A DNA stretch of 64,000 bases from Chthonomonas sp. (GCA_016788115.1 JAEURR010000005.1:372001-436000); one strand, 5' to 3'. Positions 42,387-51,752 are shown, counted from the stretch's first letter. Notes: generated by a model from the sequence alone, not told the origin. Program-made: numbers and translations.

Positions 42387-43173
42387 CGCCGACCCATTCG
42401 GGGAAATGCGAGCAGTCATCGAACCCTGAGGCCCGAAGAGCGGACTGGAACGCGCGCAAACTTGGCTCCATTTCCTCGCCCAGAAGGAAGCTCATACTCT
42501 CGAACAGGTAGCTCCGTACGGTGTCAGCAGACCAACCAGACCGCCGCATGGCATCCGCGACAAGCTCCTCGCGATGCTGAGTCAAACTGCTTTCGGCGTC
42601 TGATCGCAGTCTGCCCGAAAGCTCGGCGGTCAACCGTTCGCCGCCAATCCAGCCCGCCCACACGAACGGAAGCCCCGAAAGCTCAAGCCACGCTTCACCC
42701 AAGTCCATTACATGCAGGCCCTTACCTTCGGCCTCCAACCCGCGGTCGCCGATAAGAACGCACGCATCGGAGTCGCGCAGCATCACGTTGAGATCGGGCG
42801 GGGCGGTTCGGGTCACGGGTCGGACACCCACCACCTGGCCGAGCACGACCTGCGCGAGACGATTGGACGTCATCGAGCTTTGATCAAGGCACAGCGTACG
42901 AAGCTTGTCAAATGGGACTTGGCTAAAGAGGCGCACACTGCGCACCGCGCCACGCGATCCGATGCAGACTCCGGCTGCCATACGCCGGCCGGGGACTCTC
43001 AGTGCGTCTACGCTGCTGACGAGGATGGCGTCCACCCGATCGGCTTCGAGAAGCACGGGCAGTTCGGACGGCGGTGCGTAGAGAACTTCGAATTCGTCAG
43101 TCGCGCGTGCCGCCGCCCAAACAAGCGGGACAGCATTGACATACGGGACCGATCCAAGCCGAAATCGTTGCAC
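42364..43173 (-). CDS. mqnA: Chorismate dehydratase MqnA
   Basis: 269 residues. It makes 3-enolpyruvyl-benzoate from chorismate in the futalosine route to menaquinone. The N-terminal LGSVPYVNAVPLVW, the pocket segments ILVSSVDALR and CIGSRGAVRSVRLFS, and LPFVWAGWIGG are family features (MqnA/MqnD solute-binding-like fold). Length is normal. Its presence implies that the organism makes menaquinone, which fits the alternative complex III and oxidase genes at 47-60 kb. Other mqn genes are not in this window. Confidence 0.9.
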   Translation of the reverse strand: MQRFRLGSVPYVNAVPLVWAAARATDEFEVLYAPPSELPVLLEADRVDAILVSSVDALRVPGRRMAAGVCIGSRGAVRSVRLFSQVPFDKLRTLCLDQSSMTSNRLAQVVLGQVVGVRPVTRTAPPDLNVMLRDSDACVLIGDRGLEAEGKGLHVMDLGEAWLELSGLPFVWAGWIGGERLTAELSGRLRSDAESSLTQHREELVADAMRRSGWSADTVRSYLFESMSFLLGEEMEPSLRAFQSALRASGFDDCSHFPEWVGVTSTCGR

Positions 43174-43184
43174 TACGCTTCATT

Positions 43185-43928
43185 CTACGTGTTTCCCGAC
43201 GAACTCTTTCGGGCCACCGCGATCACACTCGAGCCCCACGGTAGCCCCCAGCGTCGGATCAGCGGAGTCTCCCAAGCCATGAGCTTGATGAGCGCGCCGT
43301 TCAGCGCATCGCCCACTTGCGGAAGTGAAACTGCCGCCGGCCGACGTCGGAACTTGTCGATTAGCCTCAAGAACACGACAACCGGAAAGAGCCAGAAGAC
43401 TGAGTAGCTCACCAAGCTCACCTCGAATCCGGCCGCGCCCAGTTGGCGACGCAAGAGGCTGCGGGTGTAGCGTCGCTTGTGCATGAGTGCGACATCGTGT
43501 GGTCCCCACAGCCACCGGTAGGCGGGCACACTGAGCACGAGCACGCCGCCCGGAGCAAGGATGCGGTACGCCTCGGCAAATGCAGCCTCGACTCCCTGAA
43601 TGTGTTCGAAGATGTCGAGGGCAATCATCCCTTCAAACTGGTCCGCACGCAGAGGGACATGTTCGCCGTCGCCTTGTACCAGGCGCGTGAGGCCGCGCTC
43701 CGCAGCGAGTTCTAAAGCGATGGAACTGAAGTCAACACCCACCGCGAAGGACTCGGCCTGGAGTTCGGCAAGCGCCGCCCCGGTCCCACACCCAAAATCG
43801 AGTAGTTTGCGACCAGAAAGTTGGCTAAGTTCGTCTCTAAGGAGCTCAATGGCGAGCCGACGCCGGGCAACGAACCACCAGTAGCGATCCTCGACGGAGC
43901 GCATCCTGAGATATTCGTCAGCTTGCAC
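43185..43928 (-). CDS. SAM-dependent methyltransferase with hydrophobic C-terminus
   Basis: 247 residues. Motif I LLDFGCGTGAALAEL, then GVDFSSIALELAAERGL, DIFEHIQGVEAAFAEAYRIL and PGGVLVLSVPAYRWLWG place it with the methyltransferase 11/12 group. A hydrophobic segment (WLFPVVVFLRLID) near the end suggests membrane association, common for lipid or glycolipid modifying enzymes. Its start overlaps the end of the ALG5-like glycosyltransferase by 11 bases, and a joint role in glycolipid synthesis is plausible. Confidence 0.82.
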   Translation of the reverse strand: MQADEYLRMRSVEDRYWWFVARRRLAIELLRDELSQLSGRKLLDFGCGTGAALAELQAESFAVGVDFSSIALELAAERGLTRLVQGDGEHVPLRADQFEGMIALDIFEHIQGVEAAFAEAYRILAPGGVLVLSVPAYRWLWGPHDVALMHKRRYTRSLLRRQLGAAGFEVSLVSYSVFWLFPVVVFLRLIDKFRRRPAAVSLPQVGDALNGALIKLMAWETPLIRRWGLPWGSSVIAVARKSSSGNT

Positions 43929-44658
43929 GGCCCTCGAGACGACCCTTTCGGCCCTTCAGTCGAAGCCGGACCAGGTCGAGCAGCATGCGGCTGCCATCGC
44001 GCAAAAAACGGACTTTTGAGCCTTCTTGGTGGGCCCAGCGGATGGGCACCTCGGCAATCTTGTAGCCCAAATCGCGGGCGATCATCAGCGCCTCGAAATC
44101 GTAGCTGAACCCGTCCAAGGTGCACCTGGCAAAGACATCTCGTGCGACCGGTTTGGTGAAGACTTTGAACCCACACTGGGTGTCCTGAATCCCGCGGATG
44201 GCGAGCATCTGCACGACCTGGTTGAATGCCCGACCGGCGTATTCGCGGTACTTGGGCTGGCGGATCTCCAGACGGCTTTCGCGCAGGGGCCGACTGCCAA
44301 TAGCGATCTCGTACCCTTCGCGGATCTTGGGGAGCAGCTTCTCGATCTCCTCGATCGGCGCGGCGAGGTCCGCATCCGAGAACAGCAGCAGATCGGCGTC
44401 TACTTCGAGCATTGCGCGTCGAATGACAAACCCCTTCCCTCGGTTTGGCTGAGAGTCAATTAGTGTGAATTGGGGATGCTTGATACCAAAATCATTAACG
44501 ATTCGCGGCGTATCGTCCGTGCTCCCGTCGCTGATGACAACCACCGACCACGGGTACGTCTGGTCCGACAAGTACTCATGCAGTCGCGCCAGGGTTTTGG
44601 GCAAACGCACCGATTCGTTATAAGCCGGGACAATCACGGCGAGGGAAGGCTCGCTCAA
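43918..44658 (-). CDS. Dolichyl/polyprenyl-phosphate glycosyltransferase-like (ALG5-type) GT2
   Basis: 246 residues. N-terminal LAVIVPAYNESVRLPKTLARL, VISDGSTDDT, NRGKGFVIRRAML, LLLFSDADLAAPIEEI and a Q-rich acceptor segment (GIQDTQCGFKVF) are close to ALG5/DPM1-like enzymes that transfer glucose or mannose from a nucleotide sugar to polyprenyl phosphate at the cytosolic membrane face. There is no obvious C-terminal membrane helix. It is cotranscribed with a methyltransferase and precedes the phosphodiester glycosidase gene in genome order. Confidence 0.88.
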   Translation of the reverse strand: MSEPSLAVIVPAYNESVRLPKTLARLHEYLSDQTYPWSVVVISDGSTDDTPRIVNDFGIKHPQFTLIDSQPNRGKGFVIRRAMLEVDADLLLFSDADLAAPIEEIEKLLPKIREGYEIAIGSRPLRESRLEIRQPKYREYAGRAFNQVVQMLAIRGIQDTQCGFKVFTKPVARDVFARCTLDGFSYDFEALMIARDLGYKIAEVPIRWAHQEGSKVRFLRDGSRMLLDLVRLRLKGRKGRLEGRAS

Positions 44659-44683
44659 GGTAGCGAGAGAATACCGCCGCGAC

Positions 44684-45439
44684 CTACTCGACCTGCATGT
44701 GTTCGTTGGGAGTCATGCCCGGCACCGAATTGACGATCAGCAGGTTCGACAGCTTGCGCTGCGGCTGCACCAACATCTTGCCCCGGTACTGGAGCGCGGT
44801 CGAGGACCCACCGTCCAAGTTCACCGCATCCACAGCCCCTGCTTTGACCATCGCCCAACCGAGCTCGTTCAGAGTGACGGATTGGCTGGTGGCGACGAGC
44901 AGCAGCTTTCCGCTGCTTGTGATGCCGGCGGCGGCGCGACGGGCGCGGCCCCAAATGCGCGGGTCACGGAACTGTTGAGCGCGGGGATTCGAGGCCACGA
45001 CACCATCACGGACGATTCGAACGGTGCCTCGCAAACCGCTCTTGAATCGCGACCAGTCCATTGGTTTGCTGAACGTCGTGTCGAAGATCGCCGGGCGATT
45101 GTTCCAGTCGATCGCGATGACCGACCCGCGGGCTCCGCGGGCGAGTAGATCCCCTTCGGAGAGGACATCACCGACGGGCTGACCGTTCGCAGTGTTGAAA
45201 AATGTCCCGGTGATGGCGACTTCTGGCTTTCGGGTGCGGACGAGGTCGCTGAATGAGTGCAGCCCGCGAGGGGCCACAGTTGTAGCCGTGGCATAGCCCG
45301 AACTCAGGTCTGCCTGGACCACATGAAAAAAGAGGTGACCGCGTTTCATCCCGTGGTACGAGATGGGAGCGCTGGACACTGCAACGGCTGCAACAGTCAT
45401 TGCCGCAAGGACACTTCCGCTTCGCGTGGTGATCGCCAT
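44684..45439 (-). CDS. Phosphodiester glycosidase family protein (NAGPA/DUF2233)
   Basis: 251 residues from MAITTRSGSVLAAMTVAAVAVSSAP (a signal peptide); the ATG at 45439 is preceded by GGAG. The segment EVAITGTFFNTANGQPVGDVL, then AVNLDGGSSTALQY, matches the phosphodiester glycosidase fold, with the Asn-Leu-Asp-Gly-Gly active region. It probably cleaves a glycosyl-phosphodiester from cell-wall or exported glycans. The reading frame is open to 45751, but that part lacks coding features. Confidence 0.85.
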   Translation of the reverse strand: MAITTRSGSVLAAMTVAAVAVSSAPISYHGMKRGHLFFHVVQADLSSGYATATTVAPRGLHSFSDLVRTRKPEVAITGTFFNTANGQPVGDVLSEGDLLARGARGSVIAIDWNNRPAIFDTTFSKPMDWSRFKSGLRGTVRIVRDGVVASNPRAQQFRDPRIWGRARRAAAGITSSGKLLLVATSQSVTLNELGWAMVKAGAVDAVNLDGGSSTALQYRGKMLVQPQRKLSNLLIVNSVPGMTPNEHMQVE

Positions 45440-45831
45440 TTTCTGCTCCTGGTCCAATTGCTCACCTCCCAATTCGGCGGTGAAGCAAGATTGAGACTCT
45501 ACCTTACGCCAATTTCTTGCCGTTCGACGGCAACTGACCAAAAAAGTCCACCGTCTTCCTACGGGATTTTCAATGCCGGGTTCTCGGCATTGGTGAATTT
45601 TCACTGCAGAATGCGCAACAGTGGCCCTTGCGCGAAGCTCGCCCGGGTGGATACAGTATTGGGAAGTATCGTGTGCCACCTCGATCGAGGAGCGGTGACG
45701 CCGTGTCATCCGCTTGAAGCGACCCACTCGATGCAGATCATTGTTCTGCATCGCTTCTTAGTTAAGACTTCCGTTTCAATCTTGACGTCTGAGTCAACTA
45801 TCGAGTTTCAGCTCTCAAGGAGGCTGTGTCG
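45440..45831. other. Divergent intergenic region with two inverted repeats
   Basis: 392 bases between the divergent phosphodiester glycosidase gene and ctaA-ctaB, the largest gap in the window. Arms CAATGCCG/CGGCATTG (45571-45592, 6-base loop) form an operator-like palindrome, and CGATGCAGA/TCTGCATCG (45729-45753, 9-bp stem, 7-base loop) forms a hairpin about 80 bases before the fusion gene. A good ribosome-binding site AAGGAGG lies at 45817-45823. No tRNA or confident promoter is seen. The repeats may be a regulator site and an attenuator or stability element. Confidence 0.6.
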
Positions 45832-47679
45832 ATGAATCGTTCCCTAGGCTTAGGCCGCTTCTCGGCTGGCTTGCTGATCTATACGTTGGTCGTGATCGTT
45901 TGGGGTGCGTTCGTCCGAATATCGTTCTCCGGCGATGGGTGCGGCATCCACTGGCCACTCTGCGATGGGCAGATCTTGCCCGCGATGGTCGACAGCAAGA
46001 CGCTCATCGAGTTTGTTCACCGTATCAGCTCAGGGATCATCGGACCCCTTTCCTTAGGCTTGCTGTATTGGTGCCACCGCGTCGCGCCCAAGAAGTCTCA
46101 GCTAAGAAAGTCTGCATTGGCCGTCGTGGCGCTCACGATTACAGAGGGGCTCATCGGCGCTCAGCTCGTTTTGAAGAGCTACGTCGCGGGCAACGCGACG
46201 GCTGAACGCGCGCTCTGGGGTGGCATCCACCTCGTCAACACGTTTTTCCTTCTCGCCGCGATGACCATGGTTGTGTGGCTGGCTTTTGGTAAGCCTCAGC
46301 TGCGACTGAAAGGCCAGGGACCCGCGATGACCGCCATCGTCATCGGGCTCGTGGGCGTGCTGCTCATGGGCGTGACCGGAGCGATTGCCGCGCTCGGCAA
46401 CATGGTCGACCACAGCGCTGCCGCAAGCCTCGCCGAAGGGATTCGCAAGGATTTCGATCCTTCTTCGCACTTCCTCGTACGGTTGCGACTGTCCCACCCG
46501 CTCATCGCCACGAGCGTCGGCGTCTACGTCGTCTTCTTGATGAGCTACCTCACCAAGGTGCGCCCCGCCGCAGAAATGCGAAAGCTGTCGAACCTGGTCG
46601 TCGGCATCTTTGCGTTCCAGATGGTCTTTGGTGTTGCGAACCTGGTGATGCAGCGACCGCTCCTCATGGCGCTCGGTCACCTGCTCGTCGCCGACGTGCT
46701 GTGGATTGCGTTGATCCTGGCTTGCGCTCAGGCGCTGAACAAGAACGCCGAGGTCGTACTCCTCGCCGAGCCAACCACCGAGACTCCCGAACCAACCCCG
46801 GTCATGGAACCCGCCGTCCCGCTCTGGAAGGCGTACATCGAGCTCACCAAGCCGCGCGTGATCAGCTTGCTCTTGTTCACCACGGTCACCGCCGCATTCA
46901 TTGCGGCGAAGGGTTGGCCGGGCGGATGGCTGCTCGTTGCGATCACGCTCGGAGGCTATGCCGCCGCCGGTGCCGCGAACGCGATCAACATGGTTTACGA
47001 CCGGGACATCGACATTCGCATGGAGCGAACGGCGAAGCGTCCCACGGTTACGCACCGGATCAGCAGTGCCAACGCTCTGCTCTTCGCGCTCGTGCTCGAA
47101 TCGTTCAGCTTCGTGCTGCTCTGGAGCGTGTGCAATCTCTTGAGCGCGGTCATGGCGCTGGCGGGACTGTTGTTCTACGTTTTCATCTACACCATGGCGC
47201 TCAAGCGCCGAACCTGGCACAACATCGTCATCGGCGGCGCAGCCGGGGCGTTCCCTCCGCTAGTAGGTTATTCCGCGGTCACCGGCTCGCTCAGTCCGCT
47301 CGCTTGGGTGCTCTTCGCGATCATCTTCCTCTGGACTCCGGTGCACTTCTGGGCGCTCGCGCTGCTCATCAAAGACGACTATCGCGCGGCCGGGATTCCG
47401 ATGCTGCCGGTTGTCCGAGGTGAACGGGCAACGGTGCTGCAGATCGCGCTGTACACCGTCTTGACCGTGATCGTGAGCCTGCTGCCGCTGCTCATGGGAC
47501 AGTCCGGCCCGATCTACCTGGTGGCTGCCCTCGCTCTCAATGCCGTGTTGTTCGTCCGGACGTTCCAGCTGGTCCAAGCGCCTGACAACGCCAAGGCGCG
47601 GACCCTCTTCAAATACTCAATGGTCTATCTGGCCGCCCTCTTTTTGATGATTGCGATCGACCGAGGAGTGCTCTCGTGA
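45832..47679 (+). CDS. ctaA-ctaB: CtaA-CtaB fusion: heme A synthase + protoheme IX farnesyltransferase
   Basis: 615 residues from ATG 45832 (AAGGAGG at 45817-45823 is 8 bases before it; a GTG at 45826 is too close). Residues about 1-300 are CtaA/Cox15: eight hydrophobic helices with conserved His in FVHRISSG, GIHLVNT and MVDHSAA. After a polar linker rich in Glu/Pro/Thr, residues about 320-615 are CtaB/Cox10 with KPRVISLLLFTT, the prenyl-diphosphate motif NMVYDRDIDIRME and further helices. One protein thus makes heme O and heme A, the cofactor of the caa3 oxidase encoded downstream. Fusion of the two is unusual but not unknown in bacteria. Confidence 0.92.
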   Translation: MNRSLGLGRFSAGLLIYTLVVIVWGAFVRISFSGDGCGIHWPLCDGQILPAMVDSKTLIEFVHRISSGIIGPLSLGLLYWCHRVAPKKSQLRKSALAVVALTITEGLIGAQLVLKSYVAGNATAERALWGGIHLVNTFFLLAAMTMVVWLAFGKPQLRLKGQGPAMTAIVIGLVGVLLMGVTGAIAALGNMVDHSAAASLAEGIRKDFDPSSHFLVRLRLSHPLIATSVGVYVVFLMSYLTKVRPAAEMRKLSNLVVGIFAFQMVFGVANLVMQRPLLMALGHLLVADVLWIALILACAQALNKNAEVVLLAEPTTETPEPTPVMEPAVPLWKAYIELTKPRVISLLLFTTVTAAFIAAKGWPGGWLLVAITLGGYAAAGAANAINMVYDRDIDIRMERTAKRPTVTHRISSANALLFALVLESFSFVLLWSVCNLLSAVMALAGLLFYVFIYTMALKRRTWHNIVIGGAAGAFPPLVGYSAVTGSLSPLAWVLFAIIFLWTPVHFWALALLIKDDYRAAGIPMLPVVRGERATVLQIALYTVLTVIVSLLPLLMGQSGPIYLVAALALNAVLFVRTFQLVQAPDNAKARTLFKYSMVYLAALFLMIAIDRGVLS

Positions 47680-47693
47680 GGCAGTGTTCGGGT

Positions 47694-47699
47694 TATAAT
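47694..47699 (+). promoter_or_regulatory. Possible -10 element upstream of actA
   Basis: A perfect TATAAT is present at this position, 15 bases after the ctaA-ctaB stop and 110 bases before actA. No good -35 box is seen at 17 bases upstream, so this is a weak call; it could supply a second promoter for the act-cta genes. The leader to actA includes a small palindrome (GGCCCCAAATTTGG region) whose role is unknown. Confidence 0.4.
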
Positions 47700-47808
47700 C
47701 TGGCCTGGTTCATTGAGGGGACTCACGGAAGGCCCCAAATTTGGCTTGTGCAACGCGTGGTCGTCCCATGGACGCCTCGCCATCGAGACAGAAACATGGA
47801 GTTGTTGA

Positions 47809-48573
47809 ATGGCTCAGTTATTTAAGCCCTCGGCGAATACTCTGGCGCGCGCCAGTTCGGTACTCGCGGCGGCCCTGCCGGTCGTGGCCATCGTCGTGGG
47901 ATCCCAGATCACACGATCGCCCGCCAATACGGGCGTCGAGATCCCGCTGGAACAGCCGGTCCCGTTTAGCCACAAGCACCATGCGTACGAACTCGGCATC
48001 GACTGCCGGTACTGTCACACGGGCGTGGAAGAGACCGGGTTTGCGGGCCTGCCTCAGACCGAGACGTGCATGACCTGCCACTCGCAGATCTGGACGAACT
48101 CACCTTTGCTGGATCCGGTACGCCAGAGCTACCAGACGGGCAAGCCCATCGAGTGGACCTTGGTCAACAAGGCGCCCGAGTTTGTGTACTTCAACCACTC
48201 GATCCACATCGATCGTGGCGTGAGCTGCAACCACTGCCATGGTCCGGTGACCGAGATGCAGATCACTTGGAAGGGTAAGCCATTCCAGATGGCGTGGTGC
48301 TTGGAGTGCCACACCCAGCCAGAGAAGTACCTCTACGAGGATCCCGAAGCCGCTGCGCGAGGAATGTCGCCCCGGCAGCAGGTCTTCAACCTCTATCTGA
48401 AGAAGCAGTCCGATCCGAAGGGGCAGAAAATGACCCCGCAGGAGCAGCAACTCATCCACGGCGGCGAGCAGAAGACCTCGGTCGCGGAGCTCATCAAGCG
48501 TGGAAACGAGCTGCTCAAGGAGCGAGGGGTCAAGAAAGATCAGCTCGCCGATTGTACGGTCTGCCACCACTAA
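47809..48573 (+). CDS. actA: Alternative complex III, pentaheme cytochrome subunit ActA
   Basis: 254 residues. An N-terminal membrane helix (about 14-33) is followed by five CxxCH heme motifs at 66-70, 87-91, 140-144, 164-168 and 249-253, and His/Met side ligands are plentiful (KHHAYELG, FNHSIH). Five hemes match ActA, the periplasmic electron carrier of alternative complex III, which hands electrons from menaquinol to the oxidase. It is the first of a tight cotranscribed set actABCDEF. Confidence 0.93.
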   Translation: MAQLFKPSANTLARASSVLAAALPVVAIVVGSQITRSPANTGVEIPLEQPVPFSHKHHAYELGIDCRYCHTGVEETGFAGLPQTETCMTCHSQIWTNSPLLDPVRQSYQTGKPIEWTLVNKAPEFVYFNHSIHIDRGVSCNHCHGPVTEMQITWKGKPFQMAWCLECHTQPEKYLYEDPEAAARGMSPRQQVFNLYLKKQSDPKGQKMTPQEQQLIHGGEQKTSVAELIKRGNELLKERGVKKDQLADCTVCHH

Positions 48574-48617
48574 CATTTTTGTTTGAAAGCACTTAGGGTC
48601 TTGGAATAACACGTCGG

Positions 48618-51600
48618 ATGGATACTCAAAATACGGAGCAGTTGAACCTAGAGGTCGTACGCGAAAAGCTCGCACGACGTCGGGGCAAGGAGTTTTGGCG
48701 CAGCCTGGAGCAAGTCGCCGAGACGCCGGAATTTCAGGCGTGGGTCGAGGATGAGTTCCCGAACAGACGCTCGATCGCAGAGCTTGACCGCCGGTCATTC
48801 TTGAAGTTCATGGGCGCATCCATGCTGCTCGCGGGCGTGGGCGGTTGCCGATCGCTCCGCTTGCCCAGTGAGCACGCATTGCCCTATACGAAGATGCCGG
48901 AAGACCTCGTGCCCGGAATGCCGATGCAGTTTACGACGGCGTTCGAGCACAACGGCACCGTCATGGGCCTTGTGGTCGAAAGCCACGAAGGTCGCCCGAC
49001 CAAGATCGACGGGCTCGAGGCGCATCCGAACAGCCTTGGGTCAAGCAACCACTTTGCCCAGGCCGAGTTGCTCGGCTTGTACGATCCTGACCGGTTTGAA
49101 GGAGTCCTCCATAAGGGCCAAGCTTCGCAATGGGAGCTCTTCACCAAAAACATCCGAGCCTCGATTGACGAGCTGAAGCCGCTCGGCGGAGCGGGTCTGT
49201 ATGTGGTTCTCGAATCGAACTCTTCACCCACGATCCAGCGACTGGCCAAGAAGATCGCGAACAATCTGCCCAATGCGCGGATCGCGACGTACGATGCAGT
49301 CGGACATGAATCCGAACGCGAAGGTCTGAACACGGCCTTTGGACAGCCCGCGCGAGCGCACTACGACTTGACTAAGGCGAGCGTCGTGCTCTCGCTCGAT
49401 GCCGATTTCCTCTATTCGATGGGCGACTCGGTTCGGTTGTCTCGCGAGTTCATGGACGGACGCCGAGTCCAGGGCACCGATGTCGCGAATATGAACCGGC
49501 TGTACGCCGCCGAAGCGACTCCGACGACCACGGGCGCGATGGCCGACCACCGCATCTCGCTGAAGCCCCACACCATCGAAGCCCTCGCCCGGCAGGTCGC
49601 CGCTGAACTCGGGGTCAGCGTCGCCGACGTTCCGAACGACACGGCGATCCCCACCGCTTGGGTCAAGGAAGTCGCGAAGGATCTGCTGTCCAAGGGATCG
49701 CGTGCGGTCGTTATGGCGGGACAGTTCACCAGCCCGGCCGTCCACGCGCTTGCCGCAGCCATGAACTCGAAGCTGGGCTCGCAGTGCGTGCACTACCTCG
49801 CCGCACCGGCGCAGGGGATCGATCTTAAGACGCTTCACGCCGACCTCTATGCCGAGAAGGCGAAGGTGCTCATCATGCTCGGTGGCGACCCCGCCTACAC
49901 GGGTCCAGCCGACCTCATCCTGGAGAATCTGATCAAGCGGGTGCCGGTCTCCGTTCACCATACGCAGTATTTCAATCAGACCTCCAAGGTGTCGACTTGG
50001 GTCACTGGCGATTCGCACTTCCTGGAAGCTTGGGGCGACCTGAGGGCGATGGATGGAACGACTTCGGTTGTCCAACCGCTAATCGCACCACTCCACGATA
50101 CGAAGTCCAGGATCGAATTCCTCGGGCTGCTTCTCTCGGACGCTCGGGGCGGGTACGACATCGTCCGCGAGACCCACGGCGTGACGCCTGCGAACGAATC
50201 GGCATGGACGGAATTGCTCAATACGGGAGTGCAAGCTGGCGCGGCTTTGCCCGCGAGTCTGATCCCTGCGGGCCAAATGAATCTCGGTCCGTCGCCCAAA
50301 CCCAAAGGAACCACCATCGTTTTCCGCCCAGACCCGACGATCTGGGACGGCCGGTATGCCAACAACGGCTGGTTGCAAGAGCTGCCCAAGGTCATGACCA
50401 CTCTGACTTGGGAAAATGCCGCACTGATCTCGCCGTCGATGGCACAGACTCTGGACGTCCGCGACGGCGACCACGTCTCGGTTGAGGTGAGCGGTGGTCG
50501 AGTAGTGATCCCGGCGATGATCTCGGTCGGGCACCCCGATGACTCTGTCACTCTGCACCTTGGCTATGGACGGACCGAAATCGGTTCGATCGGCGAGGGC
50601 GCAGGGGCCAACGCCTACTTTGTCCGATCCTCCACGACGCTATGGCACGCCGACGACGCGACCATCAAGCGCGCTTCAGGACGTTCTGAACTGGCACTCA
50701 CCCAGACCCACCATAGCATGGAGGGTCGCGACATCTTGAAGGCCGCGACGGTGGCGGAGTTCCTGCAGAACCCGACGCTGCACACGGAAGGCGACGAACT
50801 GGGCAAGAAGGCCGAAGAGGGGATCGAAATGTTCCCCAGCTACAAGACCGAGTTCCCGTTCGAGGGCCCGCAGTGGGGCATGTCGATCGACCTCAACGTC
50901 TGCACTGGTTGCCACGCCTGTGTAACCGCCTGTCAGGCCGAGAACAACATCCCGGTCGTCGGTAAGGATCAGGTTCGCAAGGGCCGCGAAATGCACTGGA
51001 TTCGCATCGACCGGTACTACCGAGTCCGAGGGCACAGCGCAGAGGAAGCGGCCGCTGGCGTGATGACGAAGAACGTGGAGATCACGAATTCGCGCGACAT
51101 CACGGACTACGGCGACTCGCTCAAAGACGTGCTCGACTCCAAGAATCTGGAGACAGTATTCGCTCCGGTCGCCTGTATGCATTGCGAGAAGGCACCGTGC
51201 GAACCGGTTTGCCCGGTCGCCGCGACGGTGCACAGCCACGAGGGGTTGAACCAAATGGTCTACAACCGCTGCGTCGGCACCCGCTACTGCTCAAACAACT
51301 GCCCCTATAAGGTGCGTCGCTTCAACTTCTTGAACTACACCGACAACCAGGCGCAGTTCATGGATCGCCACGAGGTCGCGAACGGCCTTATCTCCAGCGA
51401 GAAGCCGCACGGGCGCGAGTACCTGAAGCTGATGAGCAACCCGGACGTCACCGTTCGTGGTCGCGGCGTCATGGAAAAGTGCACCTACTGCGTGCAGAAG
51501 ATCAACAAATCAAGAATCGCTGCCAAAAAGCAAAAGCGCGACATCCGTGACGGTGAGATCGTCACCGCGTGCGAGGCGGCCTGTCCGACTCAAGCGATCA

Positions 51601-51752
51601 CGTTCGGCAACATCGCCGATCCGACGAGCCGAGTGAGCAAGCTCAAGGCTGACGTCCGGACTTACGCGATGCTGCCCGAGCTCAACACACGAAACCGAAC
51701 AACCTATATGGCTCGACTTCGCAATCCGAACCCGGCCTTGGAGAACGCATAA
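48618..51752 (+). CDS. actB: Alternative complex III, molybdopterin-like/Fe-S subunit ActB
   Basis: 1044 residues. The N-terminus has the twin-arginine motif RRSFLKF (ELDRRSFLKFMGAS) followed by a hydrophobic stretch ending in GGC, which suggests Tat export and perhaps lipid attachment. The middle (about 80-780) is a catalytically silent molybdopterin oxidoreductase-like domain. The C-terminal quarter has four cysteine clusters: CTGCHACVTAC, CMHCEKAPCEPVC, CVGTRYCSNNC and CTYC with CEAACP, as in the ferredoxin-like part that binds three [4Fe-4S] and one [3Fe-4S] in this family. It accepts electrons from the quinol-oxidising membrane subunits. Confidence 0.93.
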   Translation: MDTQNTEQLNLEVVREKLARRRGKEFWRSLEQVAETPEFQAWVEDEFPNRRSIAELDRRSFLKFMGASMLLAGVGGCRSLRLPSEHALPYTKMPEDLVPGMPMQFTTAFEHNGTVMGLVVESHEGRPTKIDGLEAHPNSLGSSNHFAQAELLGLYDPDRFEGVLHKGQASQWELFTKNIRASIDELKPLGGAGLYVVLESNSSPTIQRLAKKIANNLPNARIATYDAVGHESEREGLNTAFGQPARAHYDLTKASVVLSLDADFLYSMGDSVRLSREFMDGRRVQGTDVANMNRLYAAEATPTTTGAMADHRISLKPHTIEALARQVAAELGVSVADVPNDTAIPTAWVKEVAKDLLSKGSRAVVMAGQFTSPAVHALAAAMNSKLGSQCVHYLAAPAQGIDLKTLHADLYAEKAKVLIMLGGDPAYTGPADLILENLIKRVPVSVHHTQYFNQTSKVSTWVTGDSHFLEAWGDLRAMDGTTSVVQPLIAPLHDTKSRIEFLGLLLSDARGGYDIVRETHGVTPANESAWTELLNTGVQAGAALPASLIPAGQMNLGPSPKPKGTTIVFRPDPTIWDGRYANNGWLQELPKVMTTLTWENAALISPSMAQTLDVRDGDHVSVEVSGGRVVIPAMISVGHPDDSVTLHLGYGRTEIGSIGEGAGANAYFVRSSTTLWHADDATIKRASGRSELALTQTHHSMEGRDILKAATVAEFLQNPTLHTEGDELGKKAEEGIEMFPSYKTEFPFEGPQWGMSIDLNVCTGCHACVTACQAENNIPVVGKDQVRKGREMHWIRIDRYYRVRGHSAEEAAAGVMTKNVEITNSRDITDYGDSLKDVLDSKNLETVFAPVACMHCEKAPCEPVCPVAATVHSHEGLNQMVYNRCVGTRYCSNNCPYKVRRFNFLNYTDNQAQFMDRHEVANGLISSEKPHGREYLKLMSNPDVTVRGRGVMEKCTYCVQKINKSRIAAKKQKRDIRDGEIVTACEAACPTQAITFGNIADPTSRVSKLKADVRTYAMLPELNTRNRTTYMARLRNPNPALENA

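Noticed and set aside
45440-45751. 104-residue N-terminal extension of the phosphodiester glycosidase
   Set aside because: Not signal-like, and MAITTRSG at 45439 has its own GGAG and a clear signal peptide.
46102-47220. 372-codon open frame on the minus strand
   Set aside because: Antisense to the ctaA-ctaB fusion; composition (Asp/Arg/Glu/His-rich) is that of the third-position-biased complement, no recognisable domain.
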